DNA from: Thiolinea disciformis DSM 14473 | GTDB taxonomy: Bacteria > Pseudomonadota > Gammaproteobacteria > Thiotrichales > Thiotrichaceae | Assembly: GCF_000371925.1 (NCBI RefSeq) | Contig: NZ_AQVE01000001.1 | Location: 1-64,000 of the forward strand | Length of the DNA stretch: 64,000 bases | Reading direction: 5' to 3' | In this document: positions 1 through 8,575 of the stretch, in pieces | Layout of the letters: the number at the start of each line of letters is the position of its first letter | Numbering within the stretch: the first letter of the stretch is position 1 | The notes under the pieces: generated by a model | Databases searched by the model: none | What the model saw: the letters and a program-made list of their open reading frames with translations, nothing else | Told to the model about the DNA's origin: nothing | Position numbers and translations under genes: made by a program

Positions 1-3000
1 GTAACCTCAGCCAGGCTTGGGCTGCCAGATCTGACCAGTGCTCAATAAGCTGCTCTGAAGCGATTTCGCGTACAAACTCATCAATATCCTCTAAGGCACG
101 CTGTTGCAAGAGTATTCGGGTTTGATCATCGGGCCATTGTTTAACAAGTTGCTCTAAAGCGGTGCGGCGCACCTGATTATTGGTATCCTCTACAGCACGT
201 TGTTGCAAGAATATTCGGGTTTGATCATCGGGCCATTGTTTAACAAGTTGCTCTAAAGCGGTGCGGCGTACCTGATTATTGGTATCCTCTACAGCACGTT
301 GTTGCAAGAGTGTTCGGGTTTGATCATCGGGCCATTGTTTAACAAGTTGCTCTAAAGCAGTGAGGCGCTCCAAGAGTGTTCGGGTTTGCTCATCGGGCCA
401 TTGTTTAACAAGTTGTTCTAAAGCAGTGAGGCGTACCGCTTCATCCATATCCTCTACAGCACGCTGTTGTAACAGTATTCGGGTTTGATCATTGGGCCAC
501 TTTTTCACGAGCTGCTCTAAAGCGGTGCGGCGTACCTGATTATTGGTATCCTCTACAGCACGCTGTTGCAAGAGTGCTCGAGTTTGATCATCGGGCCATT
601 GTGTAGCAAACTGCTCTAAAGCAATGCCACGTACGGCCTCATCCTCTACAGCACGCTGCTGCAACAGTATTCGGGTTTGATCATCGGGCCATTGTTTAGC
701 AAGCTGCTCTAAAGCGGTGCAGCGTACCGCTTCATCCATATCTTCTACAACATGCTGTTGCAAGAGTGCTCGGGTTTGATCATCGGGCCATTGTGCAGCA
801 AACTGCTCTAAAGCAATGCTACGTACGGCCTCATCCTCTACGGCACGCCGCTGTAAGAGTGTTCGGGTTTGCTCATTGGGCCATTGTTTAGCAAGCTGCT
901 CTAAAGCGGTGCAGCGTACCGCTTCATCCATATCCTCTAAGGCACGCTGTTGCAAGAGTGCTCGGGTTTGATCATCGGGCCACTTTTTCACGAGCTGTTC
1001 TAAAGCAATACTGCGTAGCCATTGATCTGTATCCTCTAAGGCAGTTTTTCGTAGCAGATTATATATATCAGGGTATTGATCATCGAATTCACATAGAGCA
1101 AGTAAACTGCCACTACGTATATATGGCAAGTCTGACTCTAAAAAATTAGTAAGCGTCTGTTTAGTTAATCCTAAACTCTGTAATAGTAGTGGCCAAAAAA
1201 AATGCCTTATGACGTTCCCTTGTGAAAAATTTGGAAGCTCAGTAGGCAAGTTGAGTTTTGGCCAATTTTGTCCTAATTCTTGAAAAGCTCGGTGTAGACT
1301 TTTAAAAAATCCGTCGCTAGGGTTATTAAAGCTAATAAATAAGCGCTCAATTTTTTTAAAAAACTGTTCGCCAGTTTTTACTAATCTGCTGCTATTCCTT
1401 GCTTCTCCCAAACAGAAAGCAGCTAAAATAATTTCTGGTAATTTTGCTTCTGTATCCAAAGCATCCAAATCTGTTTTATTTATCAAATGCTCAACAATCT
1501 GCCCCACAAATTGCTCATCAATTTGACCACAAATCAAACGCAATACTTCACGCCAAGCATCATCCGCATAATGTGCATCAAATATTCCTATTAAATCCTC
1601 AATACTCAAAGCACGCTGATGAGTAAATTTATAAACAATATCCGCTGCACAAAAATACTCTAAGAATGCCCGATGCACAAAGGCATAACTATTCGCACCA
1701 ATAAAGCACAGAATAAAATTCCGTTCGCGCAATTGTTTGACGACTGCATTAGCAGCACCTCTTGCTTGGGCAAAATGCAGTTCCTCACGCAAATAGGTTT
1801 CGATAATTTTGCTTAGTTTTTCGCCGGTAATAATATTTCCTGCCAACCCTTCTGGCGCATTTTGCATCTGTTCAGCAATGCGCCGTAATAAAGCGACTTT
1901 GGCGCTGAGATCAAACTCGTTGCGCAATTCGGGATAAGCTTCCAAGGCGCGTTCGGTATCCCATTGATGCAATAAGACTTCAGAGGCTTTTTGATACAAT
2001 GCAGCTCGATGACGCGGCAATTCTTGATGGCGATTTAAAATAGCCATCATGGTTAGCAATAAGGGATTACCGGCTAGTAGCGCAATGGATTTTGAGCTTG
2101 CAATCGCCTTGGCTAAGCGCTCGCGTTTTAACTCGGCTTCTGCGGCCTTGGAAGTTTCAAAAGTAGTTGCGTGCCATTGCTCTAGGAAGGTTTGAATCTG
2201 CTTTGAATCTAAATCCTGCAACATAAAATCGCGGAATTGCGCATCGCGTAAAGCTTTGGGCTGATAGCCAACCACACGCGAGGTGACAATAATCCGCACT
2301 TGTTTATAGTCATTGCTAAAGCGGTGAATATCATGAATCACTTGCTCACGCTGCACCGGATCAAACACTTCATCCAAGCCATCCAACAGCAAAATCACCC
2401 GATCAGGTTGTTGCATCAGATGATTGAGGGTTTGCTGATTGAGGCGATGCCAAGTGCGCGCGGCATGTAAATAATGCAAAAAACTTTTGCCACTAGGACA
2501 TTCCCAGAGATTATAAGCACGTAACTCAATCAACAAAGGTAAAGCTTGTTGCAAGCGCTCATTAGCAGAGGGTAAATTCGCCCAGCGCAAGGCCAAATAA
2601 CGTAATAAAGACGATTTACCCGATCCCGGATCACCCAAAATAACCAAATTCGCTAAGCTCGGATCAGCGCAAACTTCTAAAATCGGGCGCAGCGGCTGCT
2701 CAAAATAGCGCTGGCGTTGCATCGCTTGCAAACGCTCCAACTCTTCCAAATTCGCTGCATCAATCTCGCCTCTTTCCAACAAACGCTTTTGATGCTCTTT
2801 GGGCATTTCTAAAAGTTGAGGTTTGTAATCTTGGGTTTCGCGGCAGGATTGCGGCACAAAGATATTCCACAAACGAATTTCATTGTAAAAAACGCCCGTG
2901 CTGTCTAAACAATCAAAACCCACATCCTGAAATTTTTCTAATAAAGCCTCACGATAAGCCTCTTGATCAAACTCCGGCGGTAAGCCACTTAACTCTAATA

Positions 3001-3529
3001 AAGCCGTGTGGGATTGTGTTGTTTGCGCATGCTCAAAAGCTTGTTGGATTTCGGGGTGGTTATCGCGAATCGTTTTGATTTTGCGTTTGAAGGCTTTGGC
3101 AAGGTGTTCCCATGAAAACTCCTCTGGTAAATCAGGTGCATTAGGAAGGTCTTGCCATGTGCGTGCCAAAATACCCGCATCTAACTGAAATTGAGGATCA
3201 GTGAATAAAGGCTCAAAGAGATCAAGGAATGATTCAGAGTTAACAAACACTTTCACAAAAGGTAGAAAGCGGTATTGAATATCTTTTTCGCTCACCTCAT
3301 TATCGAGTAGCTCATTCTCCATAAGCTCCAAGAACTCTTTCAATGCTAAACCGGTGGCTTTCAATAAAGGTTCACGCTTGAGTTTAGAAAAGGTAGTTTT
3401 ATAAATTTTTCCTAAAGTACTTTTTCCGGCATCTTTAGCTAGATCATTGCCAAAATCTTTAAGGAACTCTTCTAGTATAGGCTTTGCCAAAAGCAAAGCA
3501 CCGCTTACTAATAACTCCAGCCCTATCAT
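1..3529 (-). CDS. NACHT NTPase with C-terminal HEAT-like repeat array (3' end cut by window edge)
   Basis: About 1,176 residues are visible from ATG 3529, open through base 1. Residues 1-280 are mostly helical with no domain I can name. A NACHT STAND NTPase follows: Walker A GDPGSGKSS near residue 297, Walker B LLLDGLDEVFD near 378, and TSRVVGYQ near 411. A helical linker leads to tandem HEAT-like units of the form VEDxxxxVRxTALEQL-WPDDQTRxLLQQ from about residue 836 to 1156. The layout (effector-like N-terminus, NACHT, solenoid sensor) matches bacterial NLR-related (bNACHT) proteins, several of which are anti-phage. An immune role is inference. It starts 66 bp after the AAA/DUF4143 gene on the same strand, so the two may be co-transcribed. 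The stop codon lies outside the window. Confidence 0.85.
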   Translation of the reverse strand, partial: MIGLELLVSGALLLAKPILEEFLKDFGNDLAKDAGKSTLGKIYKTTFSKLKREPLLKATGLALKEFLELMENELLDNEVSEKDIQYRFLPFVKVFVNSESFLDLFEPLFTDPQFQLDAGILARTWQDLPNAPDLPEEFSWEHLAKAFKRKIKTIRDNHPEIQQAFEHAQTTQSHTALLELSGLPPEFDQEAYREALLEKFQDVGFDCLDSTGVFYNEIRLWNIFVPQSCRETQDYKPQLLEMPKEHQKRLLERGEIDAANLEELERLQAMQRQRYFEQPLRPILEVCADPSLANLVILGDPGSGKSSLLRYLALRWANLPSANERLQQALPLLIELRAYNLWECPSGKSFLHYLHAARTWHRLNQQTLNHLMQQPDRVILLLDGLDEVFDPVQREQVIHDIHRFSNDYKQVRIIVTSRVVGYQPKALRDAQFRDFMLQDLDSKQIQTFLEQWHATTFETSKAAEAELKRERLAKAIASSKSIALLAGNPLLLTMMAILNRHQELPRHRAALYQKASEVLLHQWDTERALEAYPELRNEFDLSAKVALLRRIAEQMQNAPEGLAGNIITGEKLSKIIETYLREELHFAQARGAANAVVKQLRERNFILCFIGANSYAFVHRAFLEYFCAADIVYKFTHQRALSIEDLIGIFDAHYADDAWREVLRLICGQIDEQFVGQIVEHLINKTDLDALDTEAKLPEIILAAFCLGEARNSSRLVKTGEQFFKKIERLFISFNNPSDGFFKSLHRAFQELGQNWPKLNLPTELPNFSQGNVIRHFFWPLLLQSLGLTKQTLTNFLESDLPYIRSGSLLALCEFDDQYPDIYNLLRKTALEDTDQWLRSIALEQLVKKWPDDQTRALLQQRALEDMDEAVRCTALEQLAKQWPNEQTRTLLQRRAVEDEAVRSIALEQFAAQWPDDQTRALLQQHVVEDMDEAVRCTALEQLAKQWPDDQTRILLQQRAVEDEAVRGIALEQFATQWPDDQTRALLQQRAVEDTNNQVRRTALEQLVKKWPNDQTRILLQQRAVEDMDEAVRLTALEQLVKQWPDEQTRTLLERLTALEQLVKQWPDDQTRTLLQQRAVEDTNNQVRRTALEQLVKQWPDDQTRIFLQQRAVEDTNNQVRRTALEQLVKQWPDDQTRILLQQRALEDIDEFVREIASEQLIEHWSDLAAQAWLRL
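60..1020 (-). repeat. Tandem near-identical coding repeats (HEAT-like units, 93-99 bp)
   Basis: The plus-strand phrase cgggtttgatcatcgggcc, or a close variant, recurs at about 117, 216, 315, 381, 480, 579, 672, 771, 864 and 963. Spacings are 99, 99, 66, 99, 99, 99, 93, 99, 93 and 99 bp, all multiples of three. The array is therefore in frame within the NACHT gene and encodes ten units of 31-33 residues, one shortened to 22. Nucleotide identity between units is high by eye, including silent positions, which suggests recent duplication or gene conversion. A more diverged unit continues to about 1110. Confidence 0.93.
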
Positions 3530-3595
3530 ACTCAATCCTCCTTAGCCCATGCCTAGCACTAGCTTAAACTAAAAGTAGAGGTATAACGAATCAGC

Positions 3596-4819
3596 TTATA
3601 AGTAGCTAGCCGGAATCACATCCACTCCAGCCGACAACGGAATATCCGCCTCGCGTAGGCAAATAAGAGCACCATGCCCCACTTGCTTATGTAAACTTGC
3701 TAACACCTTGAAGTTTTTGACCATGCTCAAATTAGGGCTGGCCGTTTTTTTAAATTCCACCGGATAAAGTGTATTATCCTGTTCTAGCAATAAATCTATT
3801 TCACGTTGCTCTTTATCACGATAGAAATAAGCATAAGGTGTTTTTCCGTTATGCCACCAACTCTTCAGGATTTCCACTAACATCCAATTTTCTAAAATAG
3901 CACCCGACATAGCACCTGCTTCTAATGTTTCAGGAGATGACCATTGCGTCAAATAAGCGCATAAACCGGTATCTAAAAAATATAACTTGGGCGTTTTCAC
4001 CAAACGTTTAGTCACATTAGTGTGATAAGGCTGGAGGAGATAAATAATTCCAGAGGTTTCTAAAATCGACAACCATGCTTTTACGGTTTTAGGGTCAATA
4101 TCTACATCACGCGCTAAATCAGCATAGTTTAATAATTGCCCGACACGTGCCGCGCAAGCACGCAAGAATTGGAGAAATAAACGCTCATCACCGACACGAG
4201 TTAAATCACGCACATCGCGCTGTAAATAAGTTTGCAAATAAGCACTGTAAAATAAATCTCGCGGCATGGCAGGCTCTAAAGCCAGACGCGGAAAAGAACC
4301 CAACCAAATACGCTTATATAAATCTATTAGATTTAAGCTGGGTAGTTTTTGTACCCGCGCTTGATAAAGCCAGGCAGTCGTTGGTAGAAAAGGCTGGGAA
4401 TCCATAGCACGTTGATTCAGTTCCGCTTGTGATAGACCTAATAAATCCAAGACCGCCACTCGACCTGCTAAGGTTTCGGTAATGCCCTGCATCAAATGAA
4501 ATTTCTGCGAACCTGTCAGCCAAAACAAACCCGTTTTTTTCTCACGGTCAACCATGAGTTTAATAGCGCGAAATAACTCTGGCGCATATTGAATTTCATC
4601 CACGATCACAGGTGGAGGATGACGTTGAAAAAATAAAGCAGGATCAGTGCGCGCCAATTCAGCTTCTTGTGGATCATCCAAGGTCACATAGTGGCGTTCC
4701 GGCTCTGCGCAGGCTTGCAATAAAGTGGTTTTGCCCACGTGCCTTGCTCCTGTGAGTAGTAAGACAGGGAACACGCTGGAAGCTTGCTGGATGGTATTTT
4801 GAAGGGTGCGTTGATACAT
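3596..4819 (-). CDS. AAA family ATPase with DUF4143 and nuclease-like C-terminus
   Basis: The protein has 407 residues, a usual length for the AAA_14-DUF4143 family. The N-terminal ATPase carries Walker A GARHVGKTT (about residues 24-32) and Walker B-like PPVIVDEIQY (about 69-78), followed by TGSQKF. The C-terminal part has a PD-(D/E)xK-like trace, EIDLL then YPVEFKK (about 345-365), typical of DUF4143 proteins. Members are widespread and poorly characterised; some annotations call them archaeal-type ATPases. It lies 66 bp upstream of the NACHT gene on the same strand and is preceded by a long dyad at 4825-4859. Its biological role is unknown, and any link to defence is inferred only from adjacency. 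Confidence 0.88.
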   Translation of the reverse strand: MYQRTLQNTIQQASSVFPVLLLTGARHVGKTTLLQACAEPERHYVTLDDPQEAELARTDPALFFQRHPPPVIVDEIQYAPELFRAIKLMVDREKKTGLFWLTGSQKFHLMQGITETLAGRVAVLDLLGLSQAELNQRAMDSQPFLPTTAWLYQARVQKLPSLNLIDLYKRIWLGSFPRLALEPAMPRDLFYSAYLQTYLQRDVRDLTRVGDERLFLQFLRACAARVGQLLNYADLARDVDIDPKTVKAWLSILETSGIIYLLQPYHTNVTKRLVKTPKLYFLDTGLCAYLTQWSSPETLEAGAMSGAILENWMLVEILKSWWHNGKTPYAYFYRDKEQREIDLLLEQDNTLYPVEFKKTASPNLSMVKNFKVLASLHKQVGHGALICLREADIPLSAGVDVIPASYL

Positions 4820-4824
4820 GACAT

Positions 4825-4859
4825 TCGACTAATCGGGAATATAATTCCATTTTAGTCGA
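4825..4859. promoter_or_regulatory. Compound dyad upstream of the AAA/DUF4143 gene
   Basis: The outer arms tcgactaa (4825-4832) and ttagtcga (4852-4859) are perfect complements. Inside them ggaat (4836-4840) pairs with attcc (4844-4848). The centre of symmetry is only about 20 bp upstream of the ATG at 4819, where a repressor could occlude the promoter or ribosome binding site. It could alternatively be a terminator for the gene at 4900-6069, but there is no T-run in that orientation. Confidence 0.5.
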
Positions 4860-4899
4860 GATTTTTAAAATTGTAGAGCTAGACTTTAAGGGAATTATC

Positions 4900-6069
4900 T
4901 TAAAACTTCACCCAAATCGCCCCATTATCTGCAGACTTCACACAAGCCTCCAGCCACTTCACCCCACACAGCCCCGCCTGCACATCGGGATACCACAGTT
5001 GTTCTAAAAAGGCGTGATCCTCACGCTCCAGCGCATCAATCGCCAAAGCAAAGCGGTGGTACAAATTCGCCCATGACTCAAAAAATCCTTCGGGGTGACC
5101 GCCACCAATACGGCTGCAAATCCCATCCACGCCTTGCGCTAAATAGCCCAGGCCGCGCTCGAGAATTTGCGCGGGCTGACCTTGAATTTCATAGCGTAAT
5201 TGGTTGGGGTATTCGTCCCACCATTCTAGGCTAGCTTTTTCGCCGATTACGCGGATTTTTTGTTGGTGCATCGAACCTGCATTCACTGAGCTTGCCCACA
5301 ATGTGCCGACCGCGCCGCCTTTGAATTTAAACATCACATGCGCATTATCTTCGAGGGGTGCACGGCTTGAGATAAAACTCTGGCGCATACAGCACAGCTC
5401 ATCCACTTCAAGCCCCGTGAGCATTTCCATCAAATAATAGGTATGTGTGCCCAGATCACCCAGCACATAAGTTGGCCCTGAAATGGCTGGATTCATGCGC
5501 CATTTTGCACCCGCGCTCTGCTCTTCAATGGCAGTGCTATGAAAGCCATGCGCAAATTGCAGCGTGACAATACGAATCTCACCGAGCTTACCCTGATGAA
5601 TCATCTCACGTGCTTGATGTAGCATGGGATAGCCAGAATAGCCATACATTACTGCGAATAGCTTGCGTTTAGCTTTAGCTAAATCAACCAGTTCTTGGGC
5701 TTCGGTACTAGTAAAAGTGAGCGGCTTTTCGCAAATCACATGCAAACCCACTTCGAGTGCCGCTTTACTAATCGCGTAATGCATGTCATTTGGTGTAGCA
5801 ATACTCACGGCTTGAATGCCATCCGCACGTGCCGCCTCGCCAGCAAACAGCGCTTGGTAATCTGCATAACAGCGCTCAGGCTCTATCCCTAAATGGCTGC
5901 CAAATTCGCGCCCGCGTGCGGCATCAAGATCCAATGCACCGGCTTTGAGTTGGAAAAAACGATCCCGAGCAGCACTAGCACGATGCGCATAACCAATTTC
6001 ACTGCCACGCCCACCCCCAACCATGCCCCAACGAATCGGGGCAGTGAAATGCCGCTCTTCATTAAACAT
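4900..6069 (-). CDS. Gfo/Idh/MocA family NAD(P)-dependent oxidoreductase
   Basis: The protein has 389 residues. The N-terminal Rossmann fold opens with WGMVGGGRGSEIG, and the family signature CEKPLT lies near residue 118. The C-terminal half is the usual mixed sheet domain with LGDLGTHTYYL, whose GTH histidine is the likely catalytic residue. ATG 6069 is preferred over an upstream TTG because AAGGA sits at a good distance. These enzymes oxidise or reduce sugar, inositol or related hydroxyls with NAD(P); the substrate cannot be read from the sequence. It follows the LysR gene on the same strand about 100 bp downstream, so it may belong to the pyrimidine locus, though no known pyrimidine step requires it. 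Confidence 0.88.
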   Translation of the reverse strand: MFNEERHFTAPIRWGMVGGGRGSEIGYAHRASAARDRFFQLKAGALDLDAARGREFGSHLGIEPERCYADYQALFAGEAARADGIQAVSIATPNDMHYAISKAALEVGLHVICEKPLTFTSTEAQELVDLAKAKRKLFAVMYGYSGYPMLHQAREMIHQGKLGEIRIVTLQFAHGFHSTAIEEQSAGAKWRMNPAISGPTYVLGDLGTHTYYLMEMLTGLEVDELCCMRQSFISSRAPLEDNAHVMFKFKGGAVGTLWASSVNAGSMHQQKIRVIGEKASLEWWDEYPNQLRYEIQGQPAQILERGLGYLAQGVDGICSRIGGGHPEGFFESWANLYHRFALAIDALEREDHAFLEQLWYPDVQAGLCGVKWLEACVKSADNGAIWVKF

Positions 6070-6172
6070 GCTCAATCCTTCGTTTCAGCTACTAATTTGC
6101 TTGAGAGTATAAGCAAGAGCAATAAATTTTGTAATTTATTTTCTATATCAATAGAATATTAGAATTAAAATT

Positions 6173-7081
6173 TCAATCGATCGAGGTTTTTTGTAATTCA
6201 TCCATAAAAGTTTTGACCACCAAATTGGAGCGTGCACCTTTACGGGTAATAATGGCATAGGCCGTACTGTAATGAAGCTCTTCGGGCAGCAGTGCACGCA
6301 TTCGGCCTTCATTTACCCAGCGCTGTGCATAGTGTGTCGGTAAATAGCCAATGTATTGCCCTGTCAAAATCAGGAAAGCAATCCCCTCACGGTCAGTGGA
6401 AGTAGCAGCGGGTTTTAAATCGCGCATCAATTCTTTCACGGCAACCGTTTGGGCATAAGCCGGCAAAACCGCCGCTTGTTGGCTTAAGATTTTACGATCC
6501 AGTTGCTGCTGATCGAAGTCAAATAAAGGATGCTCGGCGCTACAGTACAAACACGATAATTCATCATACAGCGAAAGATAGTTTAAACCGGTCAAGGGGC
6601 GTAACTCAGGCACTGCGCCAATATGCAAACGACCATCCAAGACTTCTAATTCAATATCTTTGGGTGGAATCATGCGGATATTAATTTTGACCGAAGGGCC
6701 GAGGGTGTGTAGGCTTTTTAAGGCATCCGTGACCCGCATATATGGCATGGTGACAAGGTTATCGGTAATGCCAATATTCAACTCGCCACGCAGGTGATTG
6801 TGTAGCTCGTTGACTTGGGTGCGAAAGGTTTCCATCGAACCCAAGAGCTGTAAGGTAGAGTCATAAACTTTTGCGCCTTCATCCGTGAGCGCAAAACCCG
6901 TGCGTCCACGCTGACAAAGACGTAAGCCTAAACGCTGCTCAAGATCAGACATTGCCAAACTAATGGCTGAGCGACTGATATTTAATTCCGCTTCTGCCGC
7001 CGCAAAACCGCCGCACTCGACGACGGTTTTATAAATGCGCAACAGCCTTAAACTACTATCACTGAGCTGGCCTTTGAGCAT
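6173..7081 (-). CDS. LysR family transcriptional regulator, probable regulator of pyrimidine catabolism
   Basis: The protein has 302 residues, standard for LysR. The winged helix-turn-helix covers about residues 8-65 (FAAAEAELNISRSAISLAMS), followed by a linker helix and a periplasmic-binding-like effector domain from about 90. The start codon lies 3 bp after the stop of the semialdehyde dehydrogenase gene, so it is the last member of the aminotransferase-dehydrogenase operon. Its likely targets are this operon and the divergent preTA operon, with an operator candidate at 9967-9985. The inducer is unknown; a pyrimidine or beta-amino acid is the natural guess. Confidence 0.9.
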   Translation of the reverse strand: MLKGQLSDSSLRLLRIYKTVVECGGFAAAEAELNISRSAISLAMSDLEQRLGLRLCQRGRTGFALTDEGAKVYDSTLQLLGSMETFRTQVNELHNHLRGELNIGITDNLVTMPYMRVTDALKSLHTLGPSVKINIRMIPPKDIELEVLDGRLHIGAVPELRPLTGLNYLSLYDELSCLYCSAEHPLFDFDQQQLDRKILSQQAAVLPAYAQTVAVKELMRDLKPAATSTDREGIAFLILTGQYIGYLPTHYAQRWVNEGRMRALLPEELHYSTAYAIITRKGARSNLVVKTFMDELQKTSID

Positions 7082-7084
7082 AGC

Positions 7085-8575
7085 TTAGGACGGGAAAGCA
7101 AACTGGACTTTTTCACGTACCGCTGAGGAAGGCCAACGTTGGGTGATGGTCTTACGACGGGTATAAAAACGAATACTATCCGGCCCATAAGCCGAGAGAT
7201 CCCCAAACAAGGAGCGCTTCCAACCACCAAAACTATGATAGGACACTGGCACAGGTAAAGGCACATTGATCCCGACCATGCCGACTTGAATATAATCTGA
7301 GAAATAACGTGCCGCTTCACCATCGCGGGTGAAAATACAAGTGCCATTGCCATATTCATGATCATTGATCAACTGCATGGCCTCTTCCATCGTGTTGACG
7401 CGTACCACTTGCAAGACTGGACCAAAGATTTCTTCTTGGTAACTAATCATGCTCGGTTTGACATGATCAATCAGCGTCGCACCGACAAAGAAGCCATGCT
7501 CGAACCCAGCGACTTTGACCTTACGACCATCGACCACAATCTTGGCACCATCCTGTTCCGCGCTATCAATATAGCCTTTGACTTTCTCCTGATGCGCTTT
7601 GGTGATTAAAGGTCCAAAGTCATTGCTGCTATCTGAATACGCACCCGTTTTCAGGTTCTGCATCGCTAGGGTCATTTTCTCAACCAGTGCATTAGCAGCA
7701 TTGTCGCCAACCGCTACCGCAACCGATAAGGCCATACAACGTTCGCCTGAAGAGCCAAAGGCCGCCCCCACTAATTGCGCGACCGCATTATCCATGTCCG
7801 CATCTTCGAGGACGATAGCGTGATTTTTCGCGCCCCCTAAGGCTTGACAACGCTTACCGTGTTTGGTCGCGGTGGAATAGATGTATTCGGCAATCGGGGT
7901 GGAGCCAACGAAACTCACGGCTTGCACACGGGGATCATTTAGCAGGGTATCGACGGCCTCTTTATCACCATTAACAACATTCAATACCCCAGACGGTAAA
8001 CCTGCCTCATGCGCGAGTTGGGCAATCAACATCGTGGAACTTGGATCACGCTCCGAAGGTTTCAGAACGAAGGTATTGCCACAGACCAGCGCTGCGGGAT
8101 ACATCCATAAGGGAACCATCGCGGGGAAGTTAAAGGGGGTAATTCCTGCAACGACACCGAGGGCTTGGAACTCACTCCACGAATCAATCCCAGGCCCTGT
8201 ATTGCGGCTGTGTTCACCTTTTAAGAGCTCAGGGGCATAACAGGCGAATTCGACATTTTCAATACCGCGCTGTAACTCTCCCCCCGCATCATGGGCAATC
8301 TTGCCATGCTCTTCACCAATCAGTTGATTGATGGTTTGAGCGTGTTGTTCTAGCAGCTCTTTGAATTTGAACATTACCCGTGCACGCTTCGCAGGGGGCG
8401 TATCGCGCCAGGCTGGAAACGCCGCGTGCGCCGCAGCGATCGCTTCTTCGACGGTCGCTTTTGAGGCTAGGGCTACCTGTTTGCTCACTTCGCCTGTAGA
8501 AGGGTTATACACCGCTTGTGTACGACCTGTATCTGCGCGTAACTCACCATTGATTAAGTGACCGACTGTTTTCAT
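7085..8575 (-). CDS. mmsA: CoA-acylating (methyl)malonate-semialdehyde dehydrogenase
   Basis: The 496-residue protein aligns by motif with MmsA/IolA enzymes. It has FNFPAMVPLWM in the cofactor region, FVGSTPIAEYIY, and the catalytic cysteine in GSSGERCMALS (about residue 283). MmsA enzymes oxidise malonate semialdehyde or methylmalonate semialdehyde with NAD and CoA, giving acetyl-CoA or propionyl-CoA plus CO2. That is the expected last step after transamination of beta-alanine (from uracil) or beta-aminoisobutyrate (from thymine). Its ATG overlaps the aminotransferase stop codon (TAATG), indicating translational coupling. The substrate is inferred from context. Confidence 0.92.
   Translation of the reverse strand: MKTVGHLINGELRADTGRTQAVYNPSTGEVSKQVALASKATVEEAIAAAHAAFPAWRDTPPAKRARVMFKFKELLEQHAQTINQLIGEEHGKIAHDAGGELQRGIENVEFACYAPELLKGEHSRNTGPGIDSWSEFQALGVVAGITPFNFPAMVPLWMYPAALVCGNTFVLKPSERDPSSTMLIAQLAHEAGLPSGVLNVVNGDKEAVDTLLNDPRVQAVSFVGSTPIAEYIYSTATKHGKRCQALGGAKNHAIVLEDADMDNAVAQLVGAAFGSSGERCMALSVAVAVGDNAANALVEKMTLAMQNLKTGAYSDSSNDFGPLITKAHQEKVKGYIDSAEQDGAKIVVDGRKVKVAGFEHGFFVGATLIDHVKPSMISYQEEIFGPVLQVVRVNTMEEAMQLINDHEYGNGTCIFTRDGEAARYFSDYIQVGMVGINVPLPVPVSYHSFGGWKRSLFGDLSAYGPDSIRFYTRRKTITQRWPSSAVREKVQFAFPS

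Noticed and set aside
60-1020. Regular 93-99 bp repeats as a CRISPR array
   Set aside because: Units are contiguous, all in frame and coding for HEAT-like helices; there are no distinct unique spacers between short repeats.
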